Part shown: in pieces, positions 6,053 through 12,518 of the stretch
Position numbering within the stretch: position 1 is the first letter of the stretch
Layout of the letters: each line of letters opens with the position of its first letter
Assembly (NCBI GenBank): GCA_964396185.1
Contig: CAYNEI010000062.1
Span: 1 to 13,370 of the forward strand
Direction: 5' to 3'
DNA: 13,370 nt
Source: CAYNEI01 sp964396185
GTDB taxonomy: Archaea > Thermoplasmatota > SW-10-69-26
The notes under the pieces: generated by a model
Databases searched by the model: none
Told to the model about the DNA's origin: nothing
The model's input: only the letters and a program-made list of their open reading frames with translations
Translations under genes and position numbers: made by a program

Positions 6053-6643
6053 TTAGCCGGCGCGTTCGTAGGTCGCTACGAGCTCGCCCCACGCCTGCAC
6101 CCGGCCATCGAGCGCGTCCGCCAGCTCGGCGCGCCCGGCGCCTGGTTGGAGGCTGAGCTCGGCGTCCACCGCGTAGGCCTGGAAGCGGTATCGGTGGGCC
6201 TCGTCGTCCACCGGCGGGCATGGCCCGGTGTACCCGTGGGTCCCTGCGCTGTTGACCCCTTCGTGCGCCCCCTGTGGCGCGCGGTCCTCGGGGAAGGTCA
6301 CGCTCGGGCCGCCGGCAGGGGCGTTCCAGGCGAGGTAGTGCGTGAACGTGCCGGACGGGGCATCCGGGTCGTCCACGACGAGCGCCAGGGTGACGGTCCT
6401 GTCCGGCAGTCCCGTGATGTCGATCTGTGGGCTCGTGCTCGGTCCATCGCAGGTGTGTTGGCTCGGGATCGAGGCGCCTTGCTGGACCGTGGGGCTCGTC
6501 ACCTGGAGGCTCTTGGGCGCATCCAACCCGCCCCGCAGATCGCCTCCGTCGGTGGCACAACCAGCCAGGCCCGTGGTCACCATCAGCAGCCCGACCAGAA
6601 GCATCCGGGAGCGCATGGGGGTGACATCGAGCCCCGGGGCCAT
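6053..6643 (-). CDS. YbhB/YbcL-type PEBP-family lipoprotein, 196 aa
   Basis: This belongs to the phosphatidylethanolamine-binding protein / Raf-kinase-inhibitor-like family, whose prokaryotic members have no settled function. Family motifs are the DPDAPSGTFTHY segment at 92-103, forming the conserved ligand pocket, and GYTGPCPP at 137-144. The N-terminus is a signal sequence ending in LAGC, a lipobox with Cys29, so the protein is probably lipid-anchored outside the membrane. ATG 6643 is chosen because GAGGTGG lies 8 nt upstream. ATG 6616, which gives a shorter signal sequence, and GTG 6655 are alternatives. It is transcribed divergently from the gene at 6693, with only 49 nt between starts, so the two probably share a promoter region. 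Confidence 0.9.
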   Translation of the reverse strand: MAPGLDVTPMRSRMLLVGLLMVTTGLAGCATDGGDLRGGLDAPKSLQVTSPTVQQGASIPSQHTCDGPSTSPQIDITGLPDRTVTLALVVDDPDAPSGTFTHYLAWNAPAGGPSVTFPEDRAPQGAHEGVNSAGTHGYTGPCPPVDDEAHRYRFQAYAVDAELSLQPGAGRAELADALDGRVQAWGELVATYERAG

Positions 6644-6662
6644 GAGCGTTGCCACCTCGTCG

Positions 6663-6670
6663 GTTTAAGA
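6663..6670. promoter_or_regulatory. Shared divergent TATA region
   Basis: GGTTTAAGA on the plus strand reads TCTTAAACC on the minus strand. The TTTAA core (6664-6668) lies about 27 nt before GTG 6693 and about 23 nt before ATG 6643. It is the only AT-rich patch between the two divergent genes. Confidence 0.45.
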
Positions 6671-6692
6671 GTGGGAGCGCGTTGGGCCCAGC

Positions 6693-7085
6693 GTGGCCCT
6701 GCTCGCCTGGTTCGCCATCGGCTCCGGGCTCCTCGTCCTGGTGTTGGTGCTCAGCCTGGTGCTCAACCGCAAGAAGCGCACAGCTCGCCTGGCCGTCCGT
6801 CTGGCCGAGGCCTACCGCTCCCGGGGCCAGTTCGAGGCTGCTCTTGCGCTCTACCAGGTGCCCGCTGAGCTGGATCAGATCATCGAGGAGGCGCGCGAGG
6901 GCCGCCTGATGGCCGAGCAAGAGCTCACCGATCCCGTCATGGACGCTGGGCTGGTGGAGGGGGCTTGCCAGTTGCTCGAGGCCGACCGCGACCGGTTGAC
7001 GGATTACTTCGAGCAGCGAGAGATCGCTGTGGACCTGCCTCCCCTCTTGTCGCCGCGCGGGGAGGGAGACGACGCGGCTGGCTGA
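6693..7085 (+). CDS. Membrane-anchored helical (TPR-like) protein, 130 aa
   Basis: One N-terminal transmembrane helix (about 4-24) is followed by a basic stop-transfer cluster (NRKKR) and a cytoplasmic, mostly helical region. Residues 33-56 (LAEAYRSRGQFEAALALYQ) look like a single TPR-type helix pair. A conserved-looking segment TDPVMDAGLVE at 79-89 precedes a second helical section. It aligns almost without gaps to the protein encoded at 9346-9717, so the two are paralogues. The start is GTG, with a TATA-like box about 27 nt upstream, suggesting a leaderless message. The stop codon lies inside a 22-bp palindrome. I do not recognise a named family; a scaffold or assembly role is only a guess. 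Confidence 0.75.
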   Translation: MALLAWFAIGSGLLVLVLVLSLVLNRKKRTARLAVRLAEAYRSRGQFEAALALYQVPAELDQIIEEAREGRLMAEQELTDPVMDAGLVEGACQLLEADRDRLTDYFEQREIAVDLPPLLSPRGEGDDAAG

Positions 7086-7096
7086 TCAGCCAGCCG
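7075..7096. repeat. 22-bp perfect palindrome between convergent genes
   Basis: A perfect palindrome centred on TGATCA, with arms of CGGCTGGC type. It contains the stop codon of the 6693 gene (7083-7085) and ends 24 nt before the stop of the protease gene on the other strand. It could act as a hairpin for either transcript or as a protein-binding site. No T-run accompanies it. Confidence 0.65.
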
Positions 7097-7119
7097 ACGT
7101 CTAGCACCCAAGCGGCGCT

Positions 7120-9126
7120 CTACTCAACGACCACGTTGTCGACGAACCAACCCTGCTGGTCGTTGTCCACGTTGTCCACGCTGTCGAACAGGAACCGCAC
7201 GGTGACCGGCTGGCCCGTGAAGCTGTCCAGCGGCAAGGACTCGGTGGCCCAGTCCAGCTGGTTGTCGTCCAGGCTCGTCCACTCGGCCAGCACGCTCCAG
7301 CTCGAGCCGCCGTCCGTCGAGACCTGGACCGCCATGGTGTCGTACTGGCTGCAGCTGAGCAAGCCGCACGCGTTGGACTCGGTCTCCCACCGGTGGTCGA
7401 AGACCAGCTGCGCGGACGAGACGGTGGAGAGGTCCACGCTGAACGCGGCTGCTCCGATCGTGGTGGACCCGGTATCGTAGTCGCAGGCGCTCGCGCGGTG
7501 GTAGCCGAGGTAGTTCGGGCTGGATGGGGCGGCTGCGCAGGCGTCGTCGACGTGCCAGAGCCCGCTGGTGCTGAACCCATCGGTGGTGCCGTCGTCGAAG
7601 TTGGCCGCGAAGAGCGGCGCGTCGCCGGGGGGCTCGGTGACGGTGACGTCCTGGCTCGTCTCGCCGGTGGCGCCATGGTCGTCGGTCACGGTCAGGGTCA
7701 CGGTGTACGTGCCCCCTTCCGAGTAGGCGTGGGTGATCATCTCACCCGTGGGGGTGGCGCCGTCGCCCAGCTCCCACGCGTAGCTCTCGATCGCGCCGTC
7801 GGCGTCGCTGGAGCCCGAGCCATCGAAGGTGCACTCCAGCTCCGTGCAGTCGGTGGTGAAGGCGGCCGTGGGGGCCTCGTTCGTGGTGCCGTTGTCCCCG
7901 CCGCCGCCATCTCCGCCATCGTCTCCGCCACCTGATCCACCGGCGGCCTGGACGGCTGCTGCTGCATCGAGCTCTCCATGGCCGAAGCGCTCATCCCAGC
8001 CCTCCTCACCGAGGTCCTGGGCCGTGCGGGTGAGCAGCTCGCGCAGCTCCTGGTGGGTCAGACTCGCGTTCACGCTGAGCACCAGCGCGGCCACGCCGCT
8101 CACGTGGGGTGCGCTCATGCTCGTTCCGGAGAGCTCCCGGTAGCCGCCGTCGTTGTACGTGGAGAGCACGTCGTCGCCGGGGGCGGCGATCTCGGACTCG
8201 GGCCCGTCGCTGGAGAAACGGCACTGGGTCTCACCCTCCTCGGTGCAGGTGACCGCCATGACCTCGGGGTAGGCGGCTGGGTAGCTGATGCAATCCGAGC
8301 AGGGCCCGTCGTTGCCTGCGGCAGCCACGAGGAGCACGCCCTGGTCCCAAGCGTACGCCACCGCGCTGCGCATGGTGCTCGAGGAGCTAGACGTGCCGAT
8401 GCTCATGGAGATGATGTCTGCGCCCTCGTCGGTGGCCCACGTGATGGCATCCGCGATGTCGCTGGTGGACCCGGTGCACTGGACGAGCAGGGTGTTGGTG
8501 AGCGCCTTGCCGATGAGCAGGCTCACCTGGGCTGTGCCGGCCACGCCCCGCGCGTTGTCCGTGTTGGCCGCGATGGTGCCGGCCACGTGGGTCCCGTGCC
8601 CGCACGCGTCGTTGGCCACGGCGTCGTTGTTGGAGAAGTCACGCTGACCCGCGATGACCCCCTGGAGATCCGGATGGTCCTGGTCGATGCCCGTGTCGAT
8701 GACACCCACCTTGACCGAGGCCTCGCCGAGGGTGGTGTCCCAGGCGCCCGGCGCGTTGATCTGCGGGAAGGCGTACTGCTCGGGGTAGCGGGGATCGTCC
8801 GGGGTGGCCAGGGTCACGAACTTGGCCGGGTCGTCCCACTCGACGTAGTCCACGTTGGGATCCTGGTGGGCCTGGAGTTGGAGCAGCGCAGGGTTGGAGG
8901 TTCGCACGAGCGCGGTGCCCAGGGCCTCGTTGACGCGCACGAGCTCGTGGCCGTTCCAAGCATCGTCGGACAGCTCAGCGGCCTCAAGGTCGTGGAAGGC
9001 CACGATGTAGCGCTGGGCTGAATCCTCGACGGGGATCTCGAGGGCAGGACCCTGGGGCAGGGCAAGCAGAGCAGGGGCCAGCAACAGGATGGCAGCGAAG
9101 AGAGAGGCTCGCGTCAGGGTCTCCAC
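7120..9126 (-). CDS. Secreted subtilisin-like serine protease with PKD and jelly-roll domains, 668 aa
   Basis: This is an extracellular S8 endopeptidase. A signal peptide (about 1-24) is followed by an I9-type propeptide (about 39-100), which in this family acts as chaperone and inhibitor. The catalytic domain is about 112-396, with Asp144 (VIDTG), His177 (GHGTHVAG), oxyanion Asn272 (AAGND) and Ser336 (GTSMSAPH). A Gly/Asp linker (about 396-415) leads to a PKD domain (about 417-497) containing the pair Cys427/Cys432. A C-terminal domain (about 503-668) resembles the MAM/ConA-like jelly-roll found in secreted peptidases (NFDDG, STDGGSSWSVL, GWFVDNVVVE). Extra cysteines in the catalytic domain suggest disulfides. 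The start is a GTG with a TATA-like box about 32 nt upstream. It is transcribed alone, converging with the 6693 gene. Likely role: digestion of extracellular protein or processing of surface proteins. Confidence 0.95.
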   Translation of the reverse strand: METLTRASLFAAILLLAPALLALPQGPALEIPVEDSAQRYIVAFHDLEAAELSDDAWNGHELVRVNEALGTALVRTSNPALLQLQAHQDPNVDYVEWDDPAKFVTLATPDDPRYPEQYAFPQINAPGAWDTTLGEASVKVGVIDTGIDQDHPDLQGVIAGQRDFSNNDAVANDACGHGTHVAGTIAANTDNARGVAGTAQVSLLIGKALTNTLLVQCTGSTSDIADAITWATDEGADIISMSIGTSSSSSTMRSAVAYAWDQGVLLVAAAGNDGPCSDCISYPAAYPEVMAVTCTEEGETQCRFSSDGPESEIAAPGDDVLSTYNDGGYRELSGTSMSAPHVSGVAALVLSVNASLTHQELRELLTRTAQDLGEEGWDERFGHGELDAAAAVQAAGGSGGGDDGGDGGGGDNGTTNEAPTAAFTTDCTELECTFDGSGSSDADGAIESYAWELGDGATPTGEMITHAYSEGGTYTVTLTVTDDHGATGETSQDVTVTEPPGDAPLFAANFDDGTTDGFSTSGLWHVDDACAAAPSSPNYLGYHRASACDYDTGSTTIGAAAFSVDLSTVSSAQLVFDHRWETESNACGLLSCSQYDTMAVQVSTDGGSSWSVLAEWTSLDDNQLDWATESLPLDSFTGQPVTVRFLFDSVDNVDNDQQGWFVDNVVVE

Positions 9127-9153
9127 CTGGCAGACCCAGCACAGGCTGAGAGG

Positions 9154-9165
9154 ACATACGTGTTT
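9154..9165 (-). promoter_or_regulatory. Putative BRE/TATA promoter of the protease gene
   Basis: The minus strand reads AAACACGTATGT, centred about 32 nt before the GTG start. It closely resembles the element before the neighbouring tRNA (AAACACATATAC), which supports both as real boxes. Confidence 0.45.
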
Positions 9166-9188
9166 CCCAGACGAAGGAGAGGACGAAG

Positions 9189-9261
9189 TGCGGGCGCTGG
9201 GATTTGAACCCAGGCAACAAGCATGGCAAGCTTGTGTACTACCAGACTATACTACGCCCGC
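9189..9261 (-). tRNA. tRNA-Gly (anticodon GCC)
   Basis: The full cloverleaf can be drawn on the minus strand. The acceptor stem is GCGGGCG with CGCCCGC. The D-stem is GTAT/GTAC with a G-T pair, and the D-loop contains GG. The anticodon stem is CAAGC/GCTTG with loop TTGCCAT (anticodon GCC). There is a 4-nt variable region, and the T arm is CTGGG/CCCAG with loop TTCAAAT. The discriminator base is A at 9189, and CCA is not encoded, as is usual in many archaea. There is no intron. Confidence 0.97.
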
Positions 9262-9292
9262 AGTAGGGCTGGGCCGGTGCAAAGGAGAGGTC

Positions 9293-9304
9293 GTATATGT
9301 GTTT
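9293..9304 (-). promoter_or_regulatory. Putative BRE/TATA promoter of tRNA-Gly
   Basis: The minus strand reads AAACACATATAC, centred about 35 nt upstream of the mature 5' end (9261). This predicts a start near 9270 and a short leader removed by RNase P. Confidence 0.6.
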
Positions 9305-9345
9305 GACGCAGCAGCCGAGGAGCGCTTGTCCCGGTGCTCTGGCCG

Positions 9346-9717
9346 CTACCTCTCCTCCCTGATCCTCCCGGCCAGCGCCCCGTACCCTCGCTTCTCCAGC
9401 CAGGCCACCAACCCCTCCCGATCATGGCTCATCCGGCGCTCCACATCCTCGACCAGCGGGTGATCGCTCATGGGCTCAGTGGACCGGTCCCTGATGGCCT
9501 CCAGTCCCACGCGCGCCTCTGGCATCCCCACACCAACCTCGCCGGAGGCATGGTAGAACGCCTCGGCTGCAGCCCACGCGCCGGCACAGCGATGGACCTC
9601 GCCCAGGGCGAGCAAGGTCATGGCCTCGTGGCGCTGCTGGGTCTTGCGCCAACCCACCACCAGCAAGCCGAGCACGCCCAAGACCGCCAGGCCGGGGATC
9701 AAGATGTCAAGGACCAT
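9346..9717 (-). CDS. Membrane-anchored helical protein, paralogue of the 6693 gene product, 123 aa
   Basis: One N-terminal transmembrane helix (about 4-22), a short basic stretch (WRKTQQRH) and a helical cytoplasmic part. The segment TLLALGEVHRCAGAWAAAEAF resembles one TPR-type helix pair. Alignment to the protein at 6693-7085 is nearly gapless with an offset of one residue: TEPMSDHPLVE at 80-90 matches TDPVMDAGLVE, and the following HDREGLVAWLEKR matches ADRDRLTDYFEQR. It starts 15 nt after the purT stop on the same strand and is probably cotranscribed with it, although no functional link to purine synthesis is apparent. The family is not recognised. Confidence 0.75.
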   Translation of the reverse strand: MVLDILIPGLAVLGVLGLLVVGWRKTQQRHEAMTLLALGEVHRCAGAWAAAEAFYHASGEVGVGMPEARVGLEAIRDRSTEPMSDHPLVEDVERRMSHDREGLVAWLEKRGYGALAGRIREER

Positions 9718-9732
9718 GCGCTGCCCGCCTGC

Positions 9733-10938
9733 TCACGCATCGCCGGCGCCGACCACGCGCACGCGCTCGGCGGCTCGCGCGGCCGTCTCGCGCGCCTCGT
9801 CGGTTGTGGTACCCGTGGCCACCACCACGCCCATGCGCCGGCCGGGGTAGGCTTCCGGCTTGCCGAAGATCCGCAGCTGCGTGCCAGACTCCTTGAGGGC
9901 GTCCGCGATGCCCGTGTAGGCTGGCTCCCGGATGGCCTCGGTGGCCAGGATGACGTGCGAGGCACCAGGTGAGGTCTGCTCGATGATCGGGATGGGCAGA
10001 CCCAGGATGGCGCGCACGTGGAGCTCGAACTCGCTCATGGGCTGGGTGCCAAGCGTCACCAGCCCCGTGTCGTGGGGGCGGGGGCTGAGTTCGCTGAAGA
10101 GCACCTCGTCGCCCTTGACGAAGAACTCGACGCCGAACAGCCCCCGCCCTCCCAGCGCGTCGGTGACGCGTTCGGCGAGCTCTTGTGCCCGCGACAGGGC
10201 CTCGGGGCTCATCTCCATGGGTTGCCAGGACTCCCGGTAGTCCCCATCCTCCTGGCGGTGACCGATGGGTGGGCAGAAGCTCGTTCCGCCAGCGTGGCGG
10301 ACCGTGAGCAGCGTGATCTCGTAGTCGAAGTCCACGAAGCCCTCCACGATGACCCGGCCCGTGTCCGACCGGGTGCCCTCGTGGGCGTAGTTCCAGGCCT
10401 CCTCGACGTCGGCCTCGGTGCGCACCAGGCTCTGGCCCTTGCCGCTGGATGACATGGTGGGCTTGACGACGCACGGCAGCCCGACGTGCTCGATGGCTTC
10501 CAGGTAGGCCTCGTGGTGATCAGCGAAAGCGAAGGGGCTCGTGGGCACGTCCAGCTCGTCGGCGGCCAGCTCGCGGATGCGTTGGCGGTCCATGGTGAGC
10601 CGGGTGGCCCGCGCGGTGGGGATCACGGTGAAGCCTTCCCCCTCCAGGCGCTCGAGCTCGTCGGTGGCGATGGCCTCGATCTCCGGCACGATCAGATCGG
10701 GTTGCTCTTTCTCCACGAGCCGGCGCACCTCGGTGGCATCCGTCATGTCCACCACGTGGCTGCGGTGGGCGACCTGCATGGCGGGTGCGTTGCGGTACCG
10801 GTCCACCGCGATGGTCTCCACGCCCAGGCGCTGGGCCTCGATGAGGACCTCCTTGCCTAGCTCGCCGGAGCCGAGGAGCAGGAGCTTGGTGGCGGTCCCG
10901 GTGCCAGGCGTTCCGAACGAGGGGGCAGAGGTGGCCAT
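9733..10938 (-). CDS. purT: Formate-dependent phosphoribosylglycinamide formyltransferase PurT, 401 aa
   Basis: This ATP-grasp enzyme converts GAR, formate and ATP to formyl-GAR, ADP and phosphate, the third step of purine synthesis, without needing formyl-tetrahydrofolate. Recognisable segments are the N-terminal nucleotide-binding GSGELGKE (23-30), EIEAIAT (86-92), the ATP loop SSSGKGQS (163-170), the hinge segment VIVEGFVDFDYEITLL (about 197-211), metal-binding Glu271 and Glu283 in GVEFF and FSELSPRPHDTG, and a C-terminal GRRMGVVVATG. Length and domain order match the E. coli enzyme, apart from a short N-terminal extension (about 15 residues). The ATG is preceded by GGTGAT, but the TATA-like box 27 nt upstream suggests a leaderless message. 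The paralogue gene at 9346 follows directly. Confidence 0.97.
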   Translation of the reverse strand: MATSAPSFGTPGTGTATKLLLLGSGELGKEVLIEAQRLGVETIAVDRYRNAPAMQVAHRSHVVDMTDATEVRRLVEKEQPDLIVPEIEAIATDELERLEGEGFTVIPTARATRLTMDRQRIRELAADELDVPTSPFAFADHHEAYLEAIEHVGLPCVVKPTMSSSGKGQSLVRTEADVEEAWNYAHEGTRSDTGRVIVEGFVDFDYEITLLTVRHAGGTSFCPPIGHRQEDGDYRESWQPMEMSPEALSRAQELAERVTDALGGRGLFGVEFFVKGDEVLFSELSPRPHDTGLVTLGTQPMSEFELHVRAILGLPIPIIEQTSPGASHVILATEAIREPAYTGIADALKESGTQLRIFGKPEAYPGRRMGVVVATGTTTDEARETAARAAERVRVVGAGDA

Positions 10939-10960
10939 GGGATCACCACGAGGGCTGGGT

Positions 10961-10970
10961 CGATAAGCCT
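10961..10970 (-). promoter_or_regulatory. Putative TATA box of purT
   Basis: The minus strand reads AGGCTTATCG, centred about 27 nt before the ATG of purT. It shares GGCTTAT with the box before the ABC operon. Confidence 0.45.
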
Positions 10971-11126
10971 GACAGGGGCGTTTCCACTGGAGCTTCCACT
11001 CGGTGGACTGGCGCGAGTCGTGTCATCGCGCTCCGCTCTCGGAAGGCCCCGAGCTGTCAGGATGTCCCGCTGGTGCTGTGGGAGCCTTCACCTGCTCGGC
11101 CGTCCTCCGGGGGCCGAGGCGAGTCC

Positions 11127-12032
11127 ATGAGCACTTCCGATCAGCCACCAGCGCGTCGACGCGTCCTTCTCGTCGCGTGCATGATGCTACTGACCACGTT
11201 CCACGCGACATCCGTGCTCGCCGACCACGTCTTCGACCCGAAGGGGACCAGCGTCATCGCCAGTGGCGGGGGGACGGCTAGCGGCTGGGTCGTCATCGAG
11301 TTCACCACCGACGGGGCCACGGCCTACCTGGACCTCCTCGCGGCCGAGATCGACCAGCCAGGCCACGCTGGCGCGTACGGCTTCCGAGCCGACGGCTCCT
11401 ATGCCGGCGGGGCCCAGGTCATCGCCATGAACAGCTACGACCACCTCTTCGTGGACGTCACAGCGCCTGAGCAGCAGGGCGTTCACCACGAGGCCACCAC
11501 GGTCGCCGTCACGGGCGGCTGGGGCGCGGCCGTCCGCATCCGCGTCAACGACCCAGGCGACGGAACCCCCACCGAGCGCACCCTCCGTTACGTCCTCATG
11601 GCCACCAACGCTCGAACGTGGTCCTGGGAGCTCATGGGCGGTCCGGGCGTCGAGCTCGTCCAAGCGATCGAGGGCGACACGGCTGTGGCGCTTAGCGGCA
11701 AGGATCTCGTGGGTCCCGCCAACGCTGGGGCCTACGTGACCGGCGTGGGCGGCCAGGCCACCGTGCTCAGCGAGCACCACGTGACGCCCGAGCACACGCT
11801 GGTCGGCACGTTCTTCGCAGTCCAACTCACAGGTCGCTACGTCATGGAGAAAGAGGCAGGCGGCGCCACCATGAGCTGCCCGTGCGGCTTCGGGTCTACC
11901 GCCGGAGCAGGAGGTCCAGGGGAGGGAAGCGAGCACGTGTTCCGCGCCACCGGTGCTGGTGGGGGCACCTCGAACTTCGGCGGGCTCTTCCTCGCCCACG
12001 CGGACGTCCCCATCCCATGGGGCCAGGGGTGA
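11127..12032 (+). CDS. Secreted protein of unknown function, 301 aa
   Basis: I do not recognise a family. The N-terminus is a signal peptide: a basic n-region (PPARRR), a hydrophobic core at about 13-30 and a likely cleavage after SVLA (before DHVFDP). The mature part is rich in Gly, Ala, Thr and Val with alternating hydrophobic residues, as in beta-sandwich secreted proteins. A CPCGFG motif stands in an otherwise Cys-free mature chain, and a Gly-rich segment precedes the C-terminal GLFLAHADVPIPWGQG. There is no C-terminal anchor. ATG 11127 is chosen over the upstream in-frame start at 11073 because the signal peptide begins there and GAGGCGAG precedes it. It is divergent from purT, and no clear TATA box was found in the 188 nt between them. 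Confidence 0.75.
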   Translation: MSTSDQPPARRRVLLVACMMLLTTFHATSVLADHVFDPKGTSVIASGGGTASGWVVIEFTTDGATAYLDLLAAEIDQPGHAGAYGFRADGSYAGGAQVIAMNSYDHLFVDVTAPEQQGVHHEATTVAVTGGWGAAVRIRVNDPGDGTPTERTLRYVLMATNARTWSWELMGGPGVELVQAIEGDTAVALSGKDLVGPANAGAYVTGVGGQATVLSEHHVTPEHTLVGTFFAVQLTGRYVMEKEAGGATMSCPCGFGSTAGAGGPGEGSEHVFRATGAGGGTSNFGGLFLAHADVPIPWGQG

Positions 12033-12055
12033 TGGCCAGGGCCAGGGGCTGGGGG
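12019..12055 (+). other. G-run cluster at the end of the secreted-protein gene
   Basis: Runs of G at 12019-12022, 12026-12029, 12039-12041, 12045-12048 and 12051-12055 have spacers of 3, 9, 3 and 2 nt, and GGCCAGGG occurs three times. The stop codon (12030-12032) lies in the longest spacer. This is a potential G-quadruplex in the messenger 3' end; function is not shown. Confidence 0.45.
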
Positions 12056-12074
12056 AGGTCGTGCTAAGGCCCCC

Positions 12075-12097
12075 AGCGGCGGCAGTTCAAGGGGCTC
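12075..12097 (+). repeat. Short imperfect direct repeat, copy 1
   Basis: AGCGGCGGCAGTTCAAGGGG followed by CTC. Compared with copy 2 at 12478-12501, it differs by one missing base and two substitutions. It lies downstream of the 301-aa secreted-protein gene. Confidence 0.5.
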
Positions 12098-12204
12098 CCA
12101 GACCAAGGCGGGACAGAGTGAGAAGGGATGATCATGAGGATCAGGTTGACCCGCGCCAGGGGGTTCGAAGGAAACCATGATATCACGTGACGCGGTTTGG
12201 CGGG

Positions 12205-12222
12205 CGCGACCCCCCGGTCGCG
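12205..12222 (+). repeat. Hairpin abutting the ribosome-binding site of the small secreted-protein gene
   Basis: CGCGACC (12205-12211) and GGTCGCG (12216-12222) form a perfect 7-bp stem with a CCCC loop. The last G of the stem is the first G of the GGTGA (12222-12226) that serves ATG 12232. In RNA this could affect access of the ribosome. Confidence 0.5.
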
Positions 12223-12231
12223 GTGAACCAT

Positions 12232-12474
12232 ATGACCTCTTGCAACAACGATCCTTCAGAGACGGCTCCGCGGACGACCCTCATCGTCGTCCTCGTCTCG
12301 CTAGGTTTGATCGGACTCTCCTTCGGCGCCGGGATCGGCTCCGCCGCAGAGAAGCCCAGCGCTGAGTGCCACCCGAACTTCCCTGGCGGGCACACATGCA
12401 CCGTCCAAGCCGGCGGATGCACGGTGACCCACACCAGCTCTCCGTACGGGGACGACACATCCGTGTCTTGCTGA
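12232..12474 (+). CDS. Small Cys-rich exported or membrane-anchored protein, 80 aa
   Basis: A hydrophilic N-terminus (about 16 residues) is followed by a hydrophobic helix (about 17-38) ending at a possible cleavage motif (GSAAEKP), then a short outer segment of about 40 residues with four cysteines, including C-H, H-T-C-T and GGC-T patterns, ending in Cys. It is either a cleaved small secreted peptide, probably with two disulfides, or an anchored one. ATG 12232 is supported by GGTGA 5 nt upstream; the GTG at 12187 would only add a disordered basic stretch. It lies 45 nt before the regulator gene on the same strand and could be cotranscribed with it. No family is recognised. Confidence 0.6.
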   Translation: MTSCNNDPSETAPRTTLIVVLVSLGLIGLSFGAGIGSAAEKPSAECHPNFPGGHTCTVQAGGCTVTHTSSPYGDDTSVSC

Positions 12475-12477
12475 GCT

Positions 12478-12501
12478 AGCGGCGGCAAGTTGAAGGCGCT
12501 C
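12478..12501 (+). repeat. Short imperfect direct repeat, copy 2
   Basis: AGCGGCGGCAAGTTGAAGGC followed by GCTC, starting 3 nt after the stop of the small Cys-rich gene and ending 17 nt before the regulator ATG. It matches copy 1 at 12075-12097 at 21 positions. Confidence 0.5.
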
Positions 12502-12518
12502 AGGGTCCCTGGGACGGC

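Noticed and set aside
7978..9021. 347-codon plus-strand open frame opposite the protease
   Set aside because: The minus strand encodes a complete S8 protease with all catalytic motifs. The plus frame has no recognisable domain and reflects high GC.
9189..9261. tRNA-Gly as an integration (attachment) site
   Set aside because: No integrase gene and no repeated tRNA 3' end were seen within the window.
9089..9463. Plus-strand open frame of 124 codons across the tRNA
   Set aside because: It overlaps a perfect tRNA-Gly and its promoter and has no protein-like character.
10982..11010. Short TTCCACT direct repeat and CCAC/GTGG hairpin between purT and the secreted-protein gene
   Set aside because: Seven- and four-base matches of this kind are expected by chance, and the position relative to either promoter is not informative.
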